Counted from the first letter of the stretch, positions 1-6,624 are shown. The stretch: DNA of 14,265 bases from an uncultured Lachnospiraceae bacterium (GCA_946413945.1 CAMKMR010000017.1:1-14265); one strand, 5' to 3'. Numbers and translations are program-made. Notes: a model not told the origin generated them from the letters alone.

Positions 1-927
1 TACAGTGGTATAGTTCTTTCGGCTCTTTAAGCTCATCTGGTTCATTCCCAGGATAAGTACACCAAAGATCATCATAATGATCGCAAGGATACTTGCTTCA
101 CCGGTATATTTACTGTTTAAAGAAATATACTTTGTTGAAAGAGTTGTAAGATTAAGATAATGAGGAACAGGATAAGATCCCATTGCACTTCCGAACACAA
201 GAAGTATAGTAGAAAGAATTGCTGGCTTTATCATAGGAAGAGTAACCTTCATCATGATCTTATGCTTTGGAGTATCAAGGATCGTAGCTGCTTCCTCTAA
301 GTTAGCATCCATATTTTTAAATATTCCGCCTATAAGGATATAAGCAAATGGTGCATAGTGAAGTCCGAGTACGACTGCGCTTGGGAAAACTCCCTGACAC
401 CACCAATGTGGAAAATAAACATGGAATAAAGAAGCGATAAGTCCGTCTGAAGTTCCAGTAACTTTATTAGAATAAAACATATGCTGCCATACAACGGCCA
501 GAGTCCACTGAGGCATGATATAAGGGAAAATAAAGATGGAACTGAGATATTTTTTATATTTCATATTAGTTCTTGTAACAAGGAAGGCGAATAAACCACC
601 GAAAAGAATAGATATGAAACATGTAAGAACTGAAAGGATTATAGTGTTTACAAGAGGAGTCCAAAGATTAGCTTTGGCAAGTCTGCTTGTGAAAAGGTCA
701 ACGTAGTTGGCTGTAGCATATCCTGTGGTACGGCCTGTAAGATGCTGGTCTATAGTACCAGGGTGGATAGCAAATGTATCTTTTATTATAGCTATTATTG
801 GCGCGACAGTACTGAAGGTAAGAACAATCCCAAACAACAAAAGTATGATGTTATGAGGCTGAGAAAACCAGGTCCTTATCTTGTTCCTTAAAATCGCACG
901 TTTGTCTGGTTTTATGATCGTTTCCAT
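1..927 (-). CDS. ABC transporter permease, AfuB/FbpB/ThiP-like (partial, C-terminus off the left edge)
   Basis: The first 309 codons of an inner-membrane permease of the binding-protein-dependent (BPD_transp) family are present and the frame is still open at base 1. The start is the ATG at 925-927, with a GAGGT ribosome site at 932-936. Translation shows a short cytoplasmic N-terminus, a first membrane helix near residues 27-48, a long outside loop, then four or more helices. The EAA cytoplasmic loop that docks the ATPase reads NLEEAATILDTP followed by KVTLP.IKPAI. Proteins of this type are usually 530-700 aa with two permease halves, so roughly half is probably missing. It follows the substrate-binding lipoprotein at 1175-2575 and is probably its partner; the ATPase is presumably beyond the edge. 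The family is annotated as Fe3+ transport, but AfuB members move sugar phosphates, so the substrate is not decided here. Confidence 0.9.
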   Translation of the reverse strand, partial: METIIKPDKRAILRNKIRTWFSQPHNIILLLFGIVLTFSTVAPIIAIIKDTFAIHPGTIDQHLTGRTTGYATANYVDLFTSRLAKANLWTPLVNTIILSVLTCFISILFGGLFAFLVTRTNMKYKKYLSSIFIFPYIMPQWTLAVVWQHMFYSNKVTGTSDGLIASLFHVYFPHWWCQGVFPSAVVLGLHYAPFAYILIGGIFKNMDANLEEAATILDTPKHKIMMKVTLPMIKPAILSTILLVFGSAMGSYPVPHYLNLTTLSTKYISLNSKYTGEASILAIIMMIFGVLILGMNQMSLKSRKNYTTV

Positions 928-976
928 TTTTACCTCTTTTTGATTTCTTTTGATAGTGGATTTTTAGGGTTTATAT

Positions 977-1005
977 GTCAGGGTGTTATAAGGAATTAAC
1001 CTGAC
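977..1005 (-). other. Weak stem-loop in the leader of the permease gene
   Basis: A perfect 6-bp inverted repeat (GTCAGG at 977-982, CCTGAC at 1000-1005) encloses a 17-nt loop, about 50 nt upstream of the permease start. No U-tract follows it in the direction of transcription, so it is not a terminator. It may be a minor leader structure or chance. Confidence 0.3.
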
Positions 1006-1017
1006 TACAAATAAAAA

Positions 1018-1119
1018 CTGGAATTTTTTTAACTCGAATTTTCTATGTTTTTTATGACTCGAATTCTTATAACTCGAATTTTTATAACTGGAATTATTAT
1101 AATTGGAATATTTTTTAAT
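1018..1119 (-). repeat. 15-bp degenerate tandem repeat, about six units
   Basis: Six head-to-tail units of consensus CTSGAATTNTTATAA (plus strand) start at 1018, 1033, 1058, 1073, 1088 and 1103. All are 15 bp except the second, which is 25 bp, and the last, which is degenerate. They fill the gap between the SBP stop codon and the permease start and would be transcribed into the intercistronic RNA. No coding role is visible; the small ORFs across them have no ribosome site or family match. Confidence 0.75.
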
Positions 1120-1123
1120 AGAA

Positions 1124-1149
1124 AGGTGCCAGACATATGCCTGACACCT
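1124..1149 (-). other. Intercistronic stem-loop downstream of the SBP gene
   Basis: Imperfect palindrome AGGTGCCAGACA / TGCCTGACACCT, 26 nt downstream of the SBP stop codon. On the plus strand two positions are A-C mismatches. In the minus-strand RNA the same positions become G-U wobbles, giving an 11-bp uninterrupted stem with an AUAU loop. That fits a functional RNA hairpin of the minus-strand operon. The run that follows (CCUUUCUAUUAAAAAA) is not a good U-tract. It is more likely a 3'-end stabiliser or partial attenuator that lets the SBP be made in excess of the permease than a full terminator. Confidence 0.65.
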
Positions 1150-1174
1150 ATTAGATTGCACTGCCTGATATTGA

Positions 1175-2575
1175 TTATTCACCAGGAGTGTAGTGGTCTA
1201 AAACGTCAATCCAGCTGCCGACGCTAAATGCAACTTCTGCGCAGTAAGCAGGATCTTCAAGAACAAGTTCACCTGTTGTTGTCCACCAGTCATATCCACG
1301 GTCATTCTTTGCAGGGAAGTCTGATCCTCCGCCAGTTGAATGCTGGAATGTTGTTTCGATGTCTTTTGCAACAGTTGGATTTGAAGAGTAGCCTCCCATA
1401 TCTTTGCCCCAAGGCTCAAAACCTTTTTCTGTGCATGAGATATATGCGATGAAAGCGCATGCTGTCCAAGGAAGTGGGCTGTTTTTTGTTAGGAAGAGAT
1501 AATGGCAGTATCCATAACCGCCGATGCCCTTATAACCATCCTGGTAAGCAGCTACATTGATGTTTTTAACTGAAACAGATGCAGATTCTTCAACTGAACG
1601 AAGTTTAGAATATACAAGGAGTCCTGACTGATCTGTAGCTGAAGCATCAACTAAAGTGTTGCAGATAGGGCCGTCATCTGTCTGCTCGTTATAATTGTTT
1701 ACCCAAAGTTTGATCCAGGCAAGGGCATAAGCACCATTTGCACCGAGGCCAAGGTCTGCGGCGTCAGCCTGCATTTCTTTTATAGTTGGTTCAAAATAAG
1801 CTTTCTTTGTGTCATCTAAGGCATCATAAGCTTCCTTAAGCCAGTCTGAATATTTGTCCTGAGTAAGCATCATAAGGAAGTTTTTACCTACGATCTCTGA
1901 ATCAACTCCCATATAAAGTGGATGTGATCCTTCATATACAAAGTCCCAGCAGTTGGTATATTTTGCAGAGCCTGTGTTGTTATACATAAATACTTTGTTA
2001 AGGGTCTGAAGAGGAAGGAATCCCTCGTAAGAATCAGGAGTTGTATTATTGGCTTCGGCCCATTCCTTAGGAATATAAGTCTTTAAAATGTCTGTATCTA
2101 CCATCTTTGTCTGTATCTGATTTCCGTCCTGGATCAGAGTCATGGCAAATGTTCCTTCGGTCTTTAGAGAATCAGATGTAAGCTGTTCAAAGATCTTATT
2201 GTTCTTTGGCTGCTGCCACTCAAACTCTAAGGTGTAATTTGGGTCGATAGTCTGAAGATATTCGATGAATGAAGGGAGGGCACTCTTGCCTCGGCTTGAG
2301 TTACCTACACCATAGAATGTTTTGCCGTTTGACTCTTCAATGGCTTTTTTTGCAAGCTCTTCCATCGTCATAGTCTCGGCTTCTGCTATGATAGCATCAA
2401 TACCGGTAAGTTCAGCCGTATCTGCCTTTTTGTCGTCCTTGGCATCAGAAGATGAATTTGCCGGATCATTGTTATTTGCAGGGGCAGATGTGTCTTTAGC
2501 TGCTCCATTGCATCCAGTAAAAGCTGTTGCAACGAGTGAAATAGCCATTACTGTAGATAAGATTTTTTTTCTCAT
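1175..2575 (-). CDS. ABC transporter substrate-binding lipoprotein, Fe3+/AfuA-type fold
   Basis: A 466-residue secreted lipoprotein that should capture the substrate for the permease at 1-927. I place the start at the ATG of 2573-2575 because TAAGGAGGC lies just upstream (2581-2589) and the protein then opens with a standard lipoprotein signal (MRKKILSTVMAISLVATAFTG) and lipobox FTGC, Cys22. A longer reading from 2692 would add 39 residues with no ribosome site and no signal character. After the Cys comes a low-complexity Ala/Asn/Ser/Asp linker (about residues 23-55), then the binding domain with FYGVGNSSRGKSALPSFIEYL. It is longer than typical Fe3+ binding proteins (about 340 aa) and shows no adjacent iron-binding Tyr pair where FbpA has one. 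The substrate is unknown; a sugar phosphate or other phosphorylated or organic anion is my inference from the neighbouring trio. Confidence 0.88.
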   Translation of the reverse strand: MRKKILSTVMAISLVATAFTGCNGAAKDTSAPANNNDPANSSSDAKDDKKADTAELTGIDAIIAEAETMTMEELAKKAIEESNGKTFYGVGNSSRGKSALPSFIEYLQTIDPNYTLEFEWQQPKNNKIFEQLTSDSLKTEGTFAMTLIQDGNQIQTKMVDTDILKTYIPKEWAEANNTTPDSYEGFLPLQTLNKVFMYNNTGSAKYTNCWDFVYEGSHPLYMGVDSEIVGKNFLMMLTQDKYSDWLKEAYDALDDTKKAYFEPTIKEMQADAADLGLGANGAYALAWIKLWVNNYNEQTDDGPICNTLVDASATDQSGLLVYSKLRSVEESASVSVKNINVAAYQDGYKGIGGYGYCHYLFLTKNSPLPWTACAFIAYISCTEKGFEPWGKDMGGYSSNPTVAKDIETTFQHSTGGGSDFPAKNDRGYDWWTTTGELVLEDPAYCAEVAFSVGSWIDVLDHYTPGE

Positions 2576-2580
2576 TTTGT

Positions 2581-2589
2581 GCCTCCTTA
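2581..2589 (-). promoter_or_regulatory. Strong ribosome binding site that fixes the SBP start
   Basis: TAAGGAGGC on the minus strand lies 5-6 nt before the ATG at 2575. It decides against the longer upstream start at 2692. Confidence 0.85.
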
Positions 2590-2626
2590 ATATTTCGTTT
2601 CGCATTAACTTTTTGCTTATGTTTAT

Positions 2627-2675
2627 ATTATAATTATGCAAAAGAAATATTTTGAGAGGACAAAACTGATATTTT
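2627..2675 (-). promoter_or_regulatory. Activator-type promoter of the SBP-permease unit with a 22-bp-spaced direct repeat
   Basis: On the minus strand a perfect TATAAT lies at 2632-2627, about 45 nt of leader before the SBP start. Seventeen bases upstream, the -35 position (2655-2650) reads TCAAAA, nothing like TTGACA. Overlapping and upstream of it are two copies of CAAAA-N4/5-ATATTTT (plus-strand sense) at 2639-2653 and 2661-2675, 12 of 15 bases identical and exactly 22 bp apart, or two helical turns. AraC-family regulators bind such direct repeats, with the proximal half overlapping -35. The candidate binder is the REC-AraC regulator encoded immediately upstream. Seen: the boxes and repeat. 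Inferred: the binder. Confidence 0.6.
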
Positions 2676-2696
2676 TTGTAAAAAAGCAACAAGTTT

Positions 2697-3461
2697 TTAG
2701 CAGAGTCCTTTTGACTGATAATCAGAAGGTGACTTGCCTACAAGTTTTTTAAAGGTGTTAGAAAAATATGCAATATCCTGATAACCGGATTTTTCTGCAA
2801 CTTCATAAACTTTTACCTGAACATCCTTTAGATAGTCCATAGCTTTTCTTATCCTGTAACGGGTCAGATAGTTATTGATGCTGATATCAGTTTCTGCTTT
2901 AAAAAGACGGCTGATATGTCCCTCACTTACTCCCATGGATTCTGCGAGTTTTCCAATAGAAAAGTTAGTATCAGGATAATGATCCATTATATATTCAATA
3001 GCTGTTATGACATACTTATTTTGAATCTCATCCTTTGACTTTATAGGGATAAGTGAATTTTCAAGTTCTGATTCCTGAATATCAGCATTGCTGTGAAGGT
3101 GAAGAAGGCGCTGGATAGAAGCTTCGAGTTCGCCATCATCAAAGGGCTTTAAAAGATAATCAGAAACGCCTATTCTGATTGCCTGTCTTGCATATTCAAA
3201 TTCATTATAGGCAGTAAGAAATATGATCCTGGTATTAGGATGCTTTTCGAGCAGCTTAGCAGCAAGTTCTATACCGTCCATTTTAGGCATGCGGATATCA
3301 GAGATGACAAGATCCGGACAGAGTTCGTCAGCAAGTTCTAAAGCTTCTTTACCGTTTGAAGCTTCTCCTACAACCTCACAGCCTATAAGGGCCCAGTCAG
3401 TTTCGCTTTTTATACCAAGTCTTACATATTTTTCATCATCTACAATAAGTACAGATGTCAT
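2697..3461 (-). CDS. Two-component response regulator, REC-AraC (YesN type)
   Basis: A 254-residue DNA-binding response regulator, full length for the family. The receiver domain (about 1-120) has the acidic pair Asp8-Asp9, phospho-acceptor Asp55 in DLVISDIRMPKMDG, Thr83 in FLTAYNEFEYA and Lys105 in LLKPF. A linker (120-148) leads to two AraC helix-turn-helix motifs (about 150-250) with SIGKLAESMGVSEGHISRLFK and VAEKSGYQDIAYFSNTFKK. The start at 3459-3461 puts the receiver's first strand (MTSVLIV) in place and has AGAGGA about 9 nt upstream. It follows the sensor kinase and precedes the transporter genes, so it probably receives phosphate from that kinase and activates the promoter at 2627-2675. 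Its translation start region is tandemly triplicated, and the gene start overlaps the stop of an upstream mini-ORF by 4 nt. Confidence 0.95.
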   Translation of the reverse strand: MTSVLIVDDEKYVRLGIKSETDWALIGCEVVGEASNGKEALELADELCPDLVISDIRMPKMDGIELAAKLLEKHPNTRIIFLTAYNEFEYARQAIRIGVSDYLLKPFDDGELEASIQRLLHLHSNADIQESELENSLIPIKSKDEIQNKYVITAIEYIMDHYPDTNFSIGKLAESMGVSEGHISRLFKAETDISINNYLTRYRIRKAMDYLKDVQVKVYEVAEKSGYQDIAYFSNTFKKLVGKSPSDYQSKGLC

Positions 3462-3505
3462 TTAAATATTCCTCTTCTTTCATTTACAATAAGTACAGAT
3501 GTCAT
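3458..3505 (-). CDS. Coupled mini-ORF (15 codons) made by the repeat, gene-proximal copy
   Basis: From the duplicated ATG (3505-3503) the frame reads MTSVLIVNERRGIFK and stops at TGA 3460-3458. The stop overlaps the regulator's own ATG (3461-3459) as ATGA, the classic coupling overlap. An AAGGA-type ribosome site precedes it. It copies only the first seven residues of the regulator and is unlikely to have a protein function; any role would be translational control of the regulator. Confidence 0.45.
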   Translation of the reverse strand: MTSVLIVNERRGIFK

Positions 3506-3549
3506 TTAAATATTCCTTTTCTTTCATTTACAATAAGTACGGATGTCAT
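3502..3549 (-). CDS. Coupled mini-ORF (15 codons) made by the repeat, distal copy
   Basis: From ATG 3549-3547 the frame reads MTSVLIVNERKGIFK and stops at TGA 3504-3502, again overlapping the next ATG (3505-3503) by ATGA. Its start lies 22 nt after the kinase stop codon and has only a weak purine stretch upstream, since this copy has lost the ribosome-site half of the repeat. Together the two mini-ORFs form a relay from the kinase end to the regulator start. Confidence 0.4.
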   Translation of the reverse strand: MTSVLIVNERKGIFK

Positions 3550-3570
3550 TTAATCATTCTTCATCTTTAA

Positions 3571-5271
3571 TTATGTTAAAGGTTCATTTTCTGAATAAGG
3601 GAGGGATAATCTGATCAGAGTTCCTCCGCTTTCTGGTCTTAAAGCAGTGATTCCGTATTCAGATCCATAATAAAGTTTTAATATATCATTTACATTTTTT
3701 AGACCTATATGTCCATTGAGGCTTCCTTTTTCACTGTTCTGGATCGCAAGGATCATATCATCACTGATGCCGCAGCCGTTATCTTCTACAGAAATGATAA
3801 GGCATTCGCCATTTTTTATGGCGCTTACAGTTATCTTTCCATCGTCCTTATCTTCAAGGCCATGGATTATAGAGTTTTCCACAATAGGCTGAAGTATGAG
3901 TTTTGGGATTATGGCATTTAAAATGTTATCCACCACATCTATCTTAAGCAGGAAGCGGTTATCAAAACGTATCTGCTGTATCTTGCAGTAACTTTCCACT
4001 AAAGATAATTCTTTGGAAAGAGGACAAAACTGATTTTCTGATATACTGGTTCTTAGGATCTGGGCAAGGGAAGCTACAAGGGTTGATACTTCAGGTATAT
4101 TGTTTGCTTTTGTTACCCATTTTATCGTATCAAGAGTGTTGTAAAGGAAATGAGGATTAAGCTGGGACTGCATCATGGCGATGCGGGTCTCATTTATCGT
4201 CCTTTCCTGCGCAACTCTATCATCCATTGTTTCTTTTAGCTGGGAGGTCATTTTGTTAAAGCCTTCCGCGAGCTGATGGAATTCATCATTGATATCGAGA
4301 TCGATTATTGTTTCAAAATCACCATTTCTAAAACGTTTCATACCCTGTGAGAGTGTGCTGATAGGTCTTGAAAGGTAATTACTCAGCTGCCTTGCGATTA
4401 TAAGACAGACTAAGATGCTTATAAGAGCTTCTATTATCAGGATCTGATACGCAACTTTACTGGAAGATTCGTCTAAGGCAGGTGGAGTGATATAGATGGA
4501 TATTAGTCCTGTTTCTCCTATTTCGCTCATATAAATATTATTATTTGAATCATGATCATAGGCAATATGAGAAAAAAGATTTTTCTTTATTGCGGCCAGT
4601 TCATTTCCATTCTTCGCAGTTCCTAGCTGAGAATAAGGTCTGAAATATGCATCAGTAAGTATAAAGCCGTCTCTGGCATTTATCTTATCCTGCAATCTCT
4701 GGGCGATAACATTTTGCTTTACTCTGATAACGGCATAGGCCGCTTTTTCAGTGGTATTTAGCTTTAAGCAGAACAGGATATCCGGATCGCTGGAACTATT
4801 AGTTGGATCTAAACTATAACAGACCTTTCCTTTTCTTCTTTCTGCTTCGGCTAAAATGGAATAATTATCCGGAAGTTTTATAGAAAGATTAGAGGAGTCA
4901 GTGGAATACCTGCATTCAGATCCCTGATAGATGGAAACGGATGCGAAATCCTTTATATCCGCTGATATCTCATATATAGATGAATAGACTTTAATGGTGG
5001 TAACATTTTTCTTATTCAGGGCTTTTATTATTGTATCCGAAACAGAAAGGTCATAAAGAACCTGAGAAATCATAGAAAAGTCCTGATATAACTGACCTGT
5101 GAGTTCTTTATTTTGTTCTATGTTTCGTTCTTTATAGTCAGAGATCAGTTTATTCTGGAAGCCCTGTATAGTGAAAATGCTACCGGTTATCAGCATGATA
5201 AGTGTTATGGTAAGCAGAACAAAAAATATCTGATTTTTGAAGGAACTTCTTATGACAGATTTAATCTTCAT
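3571..5271 (-). CDS. Sensor histidine kinase, YesM type (TM-ectodomain-TM-HAMP-His_kinase-HATPase)
   Basis: A 566-residue membrane kinase. TM1 is at about 14-35, an extracellular sensing domain at about 36-272, TM2 at about 274-294, and HAMP at about 296-348 (SRPISTLSQGMKRFRNGDF). The phospho-acceptor His374 lies in QSQLNPHFLYNTLDTIKW, the YesM/LytS-type H-box. ATP-binding motifs follow: N-box VENSIIHG (464-471, Asn466), G1 VEDNGCGIS (495-503) and G2 GHIGLKN (520-526). All catalytic motifs are intact. The ATG at 5269-5271 starts 4 nt after the stop of the upstream SBP, and its ribosome site (AGGAGG) lies in that gene's last codons, so the two are probably coupled. It should phosphorylate the regulator at 2697-3461. 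The upstream lipoprotein may present ligand to the ectodomain, as HptA does for HptS; that is inference. Confidence 0.95.
   Translation of the reverse strand: MKIKSVIRSSFKNQIFFVLLTITLIMLITGSIFTIQGFQNKLISDYKERNIEQNKELTGQLYQDFSMISQVLYDLSVSDTIIKALNKKNVTTIKVYSSIYEISADIKDFASVSIYQGSECRYSTDSSNLSIKLPDNYSILAEAERRKGKVCYSLDPTNSSSDPDILFCLKLNTTEKAAYAVIRVKQNVIAQRLQDKINARDGFILTDAYFRPYSQLGTAKNGNELAAIKKNLFSHIAYDHDSNNNIYMSEIGETGLISIYITPPALDESSSKVAYQILIIEALISILVCLIIARQLSNYLSRPISTLSQGMKRFRNGDFETIIDLDINDEFHQLAEGFNKMTSQLKETMDDRVAQERTINETRIAMMQSQLNPHFLYNTLDTIKWVTKANNIPEVSTLVASLAQILRTSISENQFCPLSKELSLVESYCKIQQIRFDNRFLLKIDVVDNILNAIIPKLILQPIVENSIIHGLEDKDDGKITVSAIKNGECLIISVEDNGCGISDDMILAIQNSEKGSLNGHIGLKNVNDILKLYYGSEYGITALRPESGGTLIRLSLPYSENEPLT
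4019..4034. repeat. 16-bp exact copy of promoter sequence inside the kinase gene
   Basis: AGAGGACAAAACTGAT here is identical to 2655-2670, which includes the start of the upstream half of the direct repeat at the SBP promoter. Here it encodes part of QFCPLSK in the kinase. It may be chance or a second binding site. Confidence 0.35.
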
Positions 5272-5275
5272 TTAT

Positions 5276-6424
5276 TTAATCCTCCTTCTTTTTATCAGAA
5301 GAAGAGGCTTTTATCTCGCTCCAAAGGGCAAATGCTTCTGCTTCTTCACTGGCAGATTTTTCCACATCAAAGTTTATCATTTTTGCTTCTTCAAAATCAG
5401 GATTTAACTCGAGGTCTGTTCTTACAGGTCTTCTGTAAAATGTATCCATGGCGTATTTCTGAGTATCGTAACTTACAACAAAATCAATGAACTTTCCTAC
5501 ATTATAGCTGTGAGGGGCATTTTTAAGCATGGCAATACCATCAGGAACTGCGGTTGTACCGTCGGCAGGATAATTCATTTCAATATCATAACCCTGATCT
5601 ATATACTTTAAGGCGGTTTCTTCTAATGTGATACCAATAAGGCAGCTTCCGTCCGAAACCTTGGGGATGATATCGCCTGAAGATAAAAGCATATTATCTC
5701 CTACTTGTTCATAGAGGCGTGGTATAAGGGTTTTGTAGGATTCTCCTAAGACCTGCTCCATAGTAGATATTATGGTGTAACTTGTACCGGAATTATAAAG
5801 GTCTGCAAAAGCCAGCTTTCCCTGCCATTTTTTATCAAAAAGATCTGACCATTTCTTTGGAGAAGAGGTCGATGTGACAAGTTTTTTATTATAGATAAAA
5901 ACTATAGGAAGTTCTGTAAAGGCTGTCCACTGGCCCTCTGATGAGGTATATACAGAATCTAAGGACATGCTTTCGTTGGTCCTATAAGGAAGAAATGAAT
6001 CTTTTGAAGCTTCGTAGCTTTCTATTCCTCCTCCGAACATGATGTCACACTGGCCGTTTTCAGAGGCATTTATTGCGGCCTGCATCATTTCAGCGGTTCC
6101 GCCTGCATGGATTTCAACCATTATGCCTGTCCGGTTTTCAAATTCTGTTATGATAGGAAGATATACTTCTTTCTTATGTGATGTATAGACTATCAGTTGT
6201 TCTTCTTCAAGAACATCATATTTCTTTGAAAAATCATCTATCTCGGACTGCCTGTTATTCTGACATCCATATAAAAATACAAGGTTGTTTATGATAAGGA
6301 TCAGGCAGATGATCTTTTTAAAGCTTTTGATATTCTTATAGTTTTTTATCTTCTTTAAGCTTTTATTATTCTCGAGGTTTTTTATTTCGTCAAAGCTGAA
6401 TTTATGAAAAAATTTTAATGACAT
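5276..6424 (-). CDS. Solute-binding lipoprotein, AfuA/HptA-like, probable sensor partner of the kinase
   Basis: A 382-residue binding protein of the Fe3+-type (SBP_bac_6/AfuA) fold: LIVYTSHKKEVYLPIITEFE, IVEIHAGGTAEMM-like region, DIMFGGGIESY, KKWSDLFDKKWQGKLAFAD, NSGTSYT and TAVPDGIAMLK. I choose ATG 6422-6424, which has GGATGGG about 7 nt upstream; an in-frame TTG at 6439 would add five residues. The signal peptide is odd: about 37 mainly basic/polar residues come before the hydrophobic core ICLILIINNLVFL, and the lipobox LYGC places Cys at 54. Part of that n-region is a 12-residue tandem repeat. The SYT after NSGT replaces the adjacent Tyr pair of true iron binders. It is co-transcribed with the kinase and regulator and has no permease beside it, so a sensory role like HptA is likely. 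Ligand inferred as a sugar phosphate or similar anion; not proven. Confidence 0.88.
   Translation of the reverse strand: MSLKFFHKFSFDEIKNLENNKSLKKIKNYKNIKSFKKIICLILIINNLVFLYGCQNNRQSEIDDFSKKYDVLEEEQLIVYTSHKKEVYLPIITEFENRTGIMVEIHAGGTAEMMQAAINASENGQCDIMFGGGIESYEASKDSFLPYRTNESMSLDSVYTSSEGQWTAFTELPIVFIYNKKLVTSTSSPKKWSDLFDKKWQGKLAFADLYNSGTSYTIISTMEQVLGESYKTLIPRLYEQVGDNMLLSSGDIIPKVSDGSCLIGITLEETALKYIDQGYDIEMNYPADGTTAVPDGIAMLKNAPHSYNVGKFIDFVVSYDTQKYAMDTFYRRPVRTDLELNPDFEEAKMINFDVEKSASEEAEAFALWSEIKASSSDKKKED
6314..6385 (-). repeat. 36-bp imperfect tandem repeat in the lipoprotein signal region
   Basis: The two units encode IKNLENNKSLKK (DNA 6385-6350) and IKNYKNIKSFKK (6349-6314), 8 of 12 residues identical. 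They sit directly before the hydrophobic core of the signal peptide and account for its long, basic n-region. The DNA is also similar, sharing ATAAAAAAC and AAAAGCTT blocks, which points to an in-frame duplication rather than chance. Confidence 0.7.
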
Positions 6425-6624
6425 TTTATTCCCATCCAATTAATATAGTTTAAGCTGATGTTAGCATATTTTTTTATGTGTGTTAAGCGTAGTTAAAAAA
6501 TCTAAAAAATTAGTGTTCTATTATTAAAATGTGTCTGGCCATGATATAATGAATGCTATAGTGGAGTTGGATAGAATGTTATGTCAGTTTAAAAAAATCA
6601 GCTTTTGGGGGGCAAAGGCAAAAG
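6425..6624. promoter_or_regulatory. Divergent intergenic region between the sensory operon and the cyclase gene
   Basis: About 200 bp with no gene. For the plus strand there is an extended -10, TGATATAAT (TATAAT at 6545-6550), with no recognisable -35 and a leader of about 68 nt to the cyclase start. For the minus strand possible -10s are weak (TATATT about 20 nt before the ATG, or TAACAT 17 nt after TTAACA), and I cannot choose. The middle is simply AT-rich; I see no clear operator. Confidence 0.5.

Larger units (their letters stand above)
3441..3552 (-). repeat. 44-bp tandem repeat copying the regulator's ribosome site and first codons
   Basis: Three head-to-tail copies begin (plus coordinates) at 3441, 3485 and 3529. 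The first two are 44 bp with one base difference; the third covers about 24 bp before diverging. Each carries, in minus sense, the regulator's ATG and the codons for MTSVLIV; the first two also carry its purine-rich ribosome site. The copy at 3441 is the real gene start; the other two are duplicated start regions between kinase and regulator. Because 44 is not a multiple of three, the extra copies are not in frame with the gene. Confidence 0.9.

Noticed and set aside
1018..1119. CRISPR or transposon end for the 15-bp repeats
   Set aside because: The units are too short, without spacers, with no inverted ends and no transposase in the window.
1..2575. Firm assignment of the SBP-permease pair to iron uptake
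   Set aside because: The fold class includes sugar-phosphate, phosphonate and thiamine systems. The adjacent iron-type Tyr pair is not seen, and no iron-regulatory (Fur-box-like) site was found.
2576..2692. Longer N-terminus for the SBP lipoprotein from an upstream start at 2692
   Set aside because: It would place 39 residues before a textbook lipoprotein signal, has no ribosome site, and runs through the promoter -10.
3441..3552. CRISPR array
   Set aside because: Repeats are contiguous with no unique spacers and copy the start of the adjacent gene; no cas genes are present.
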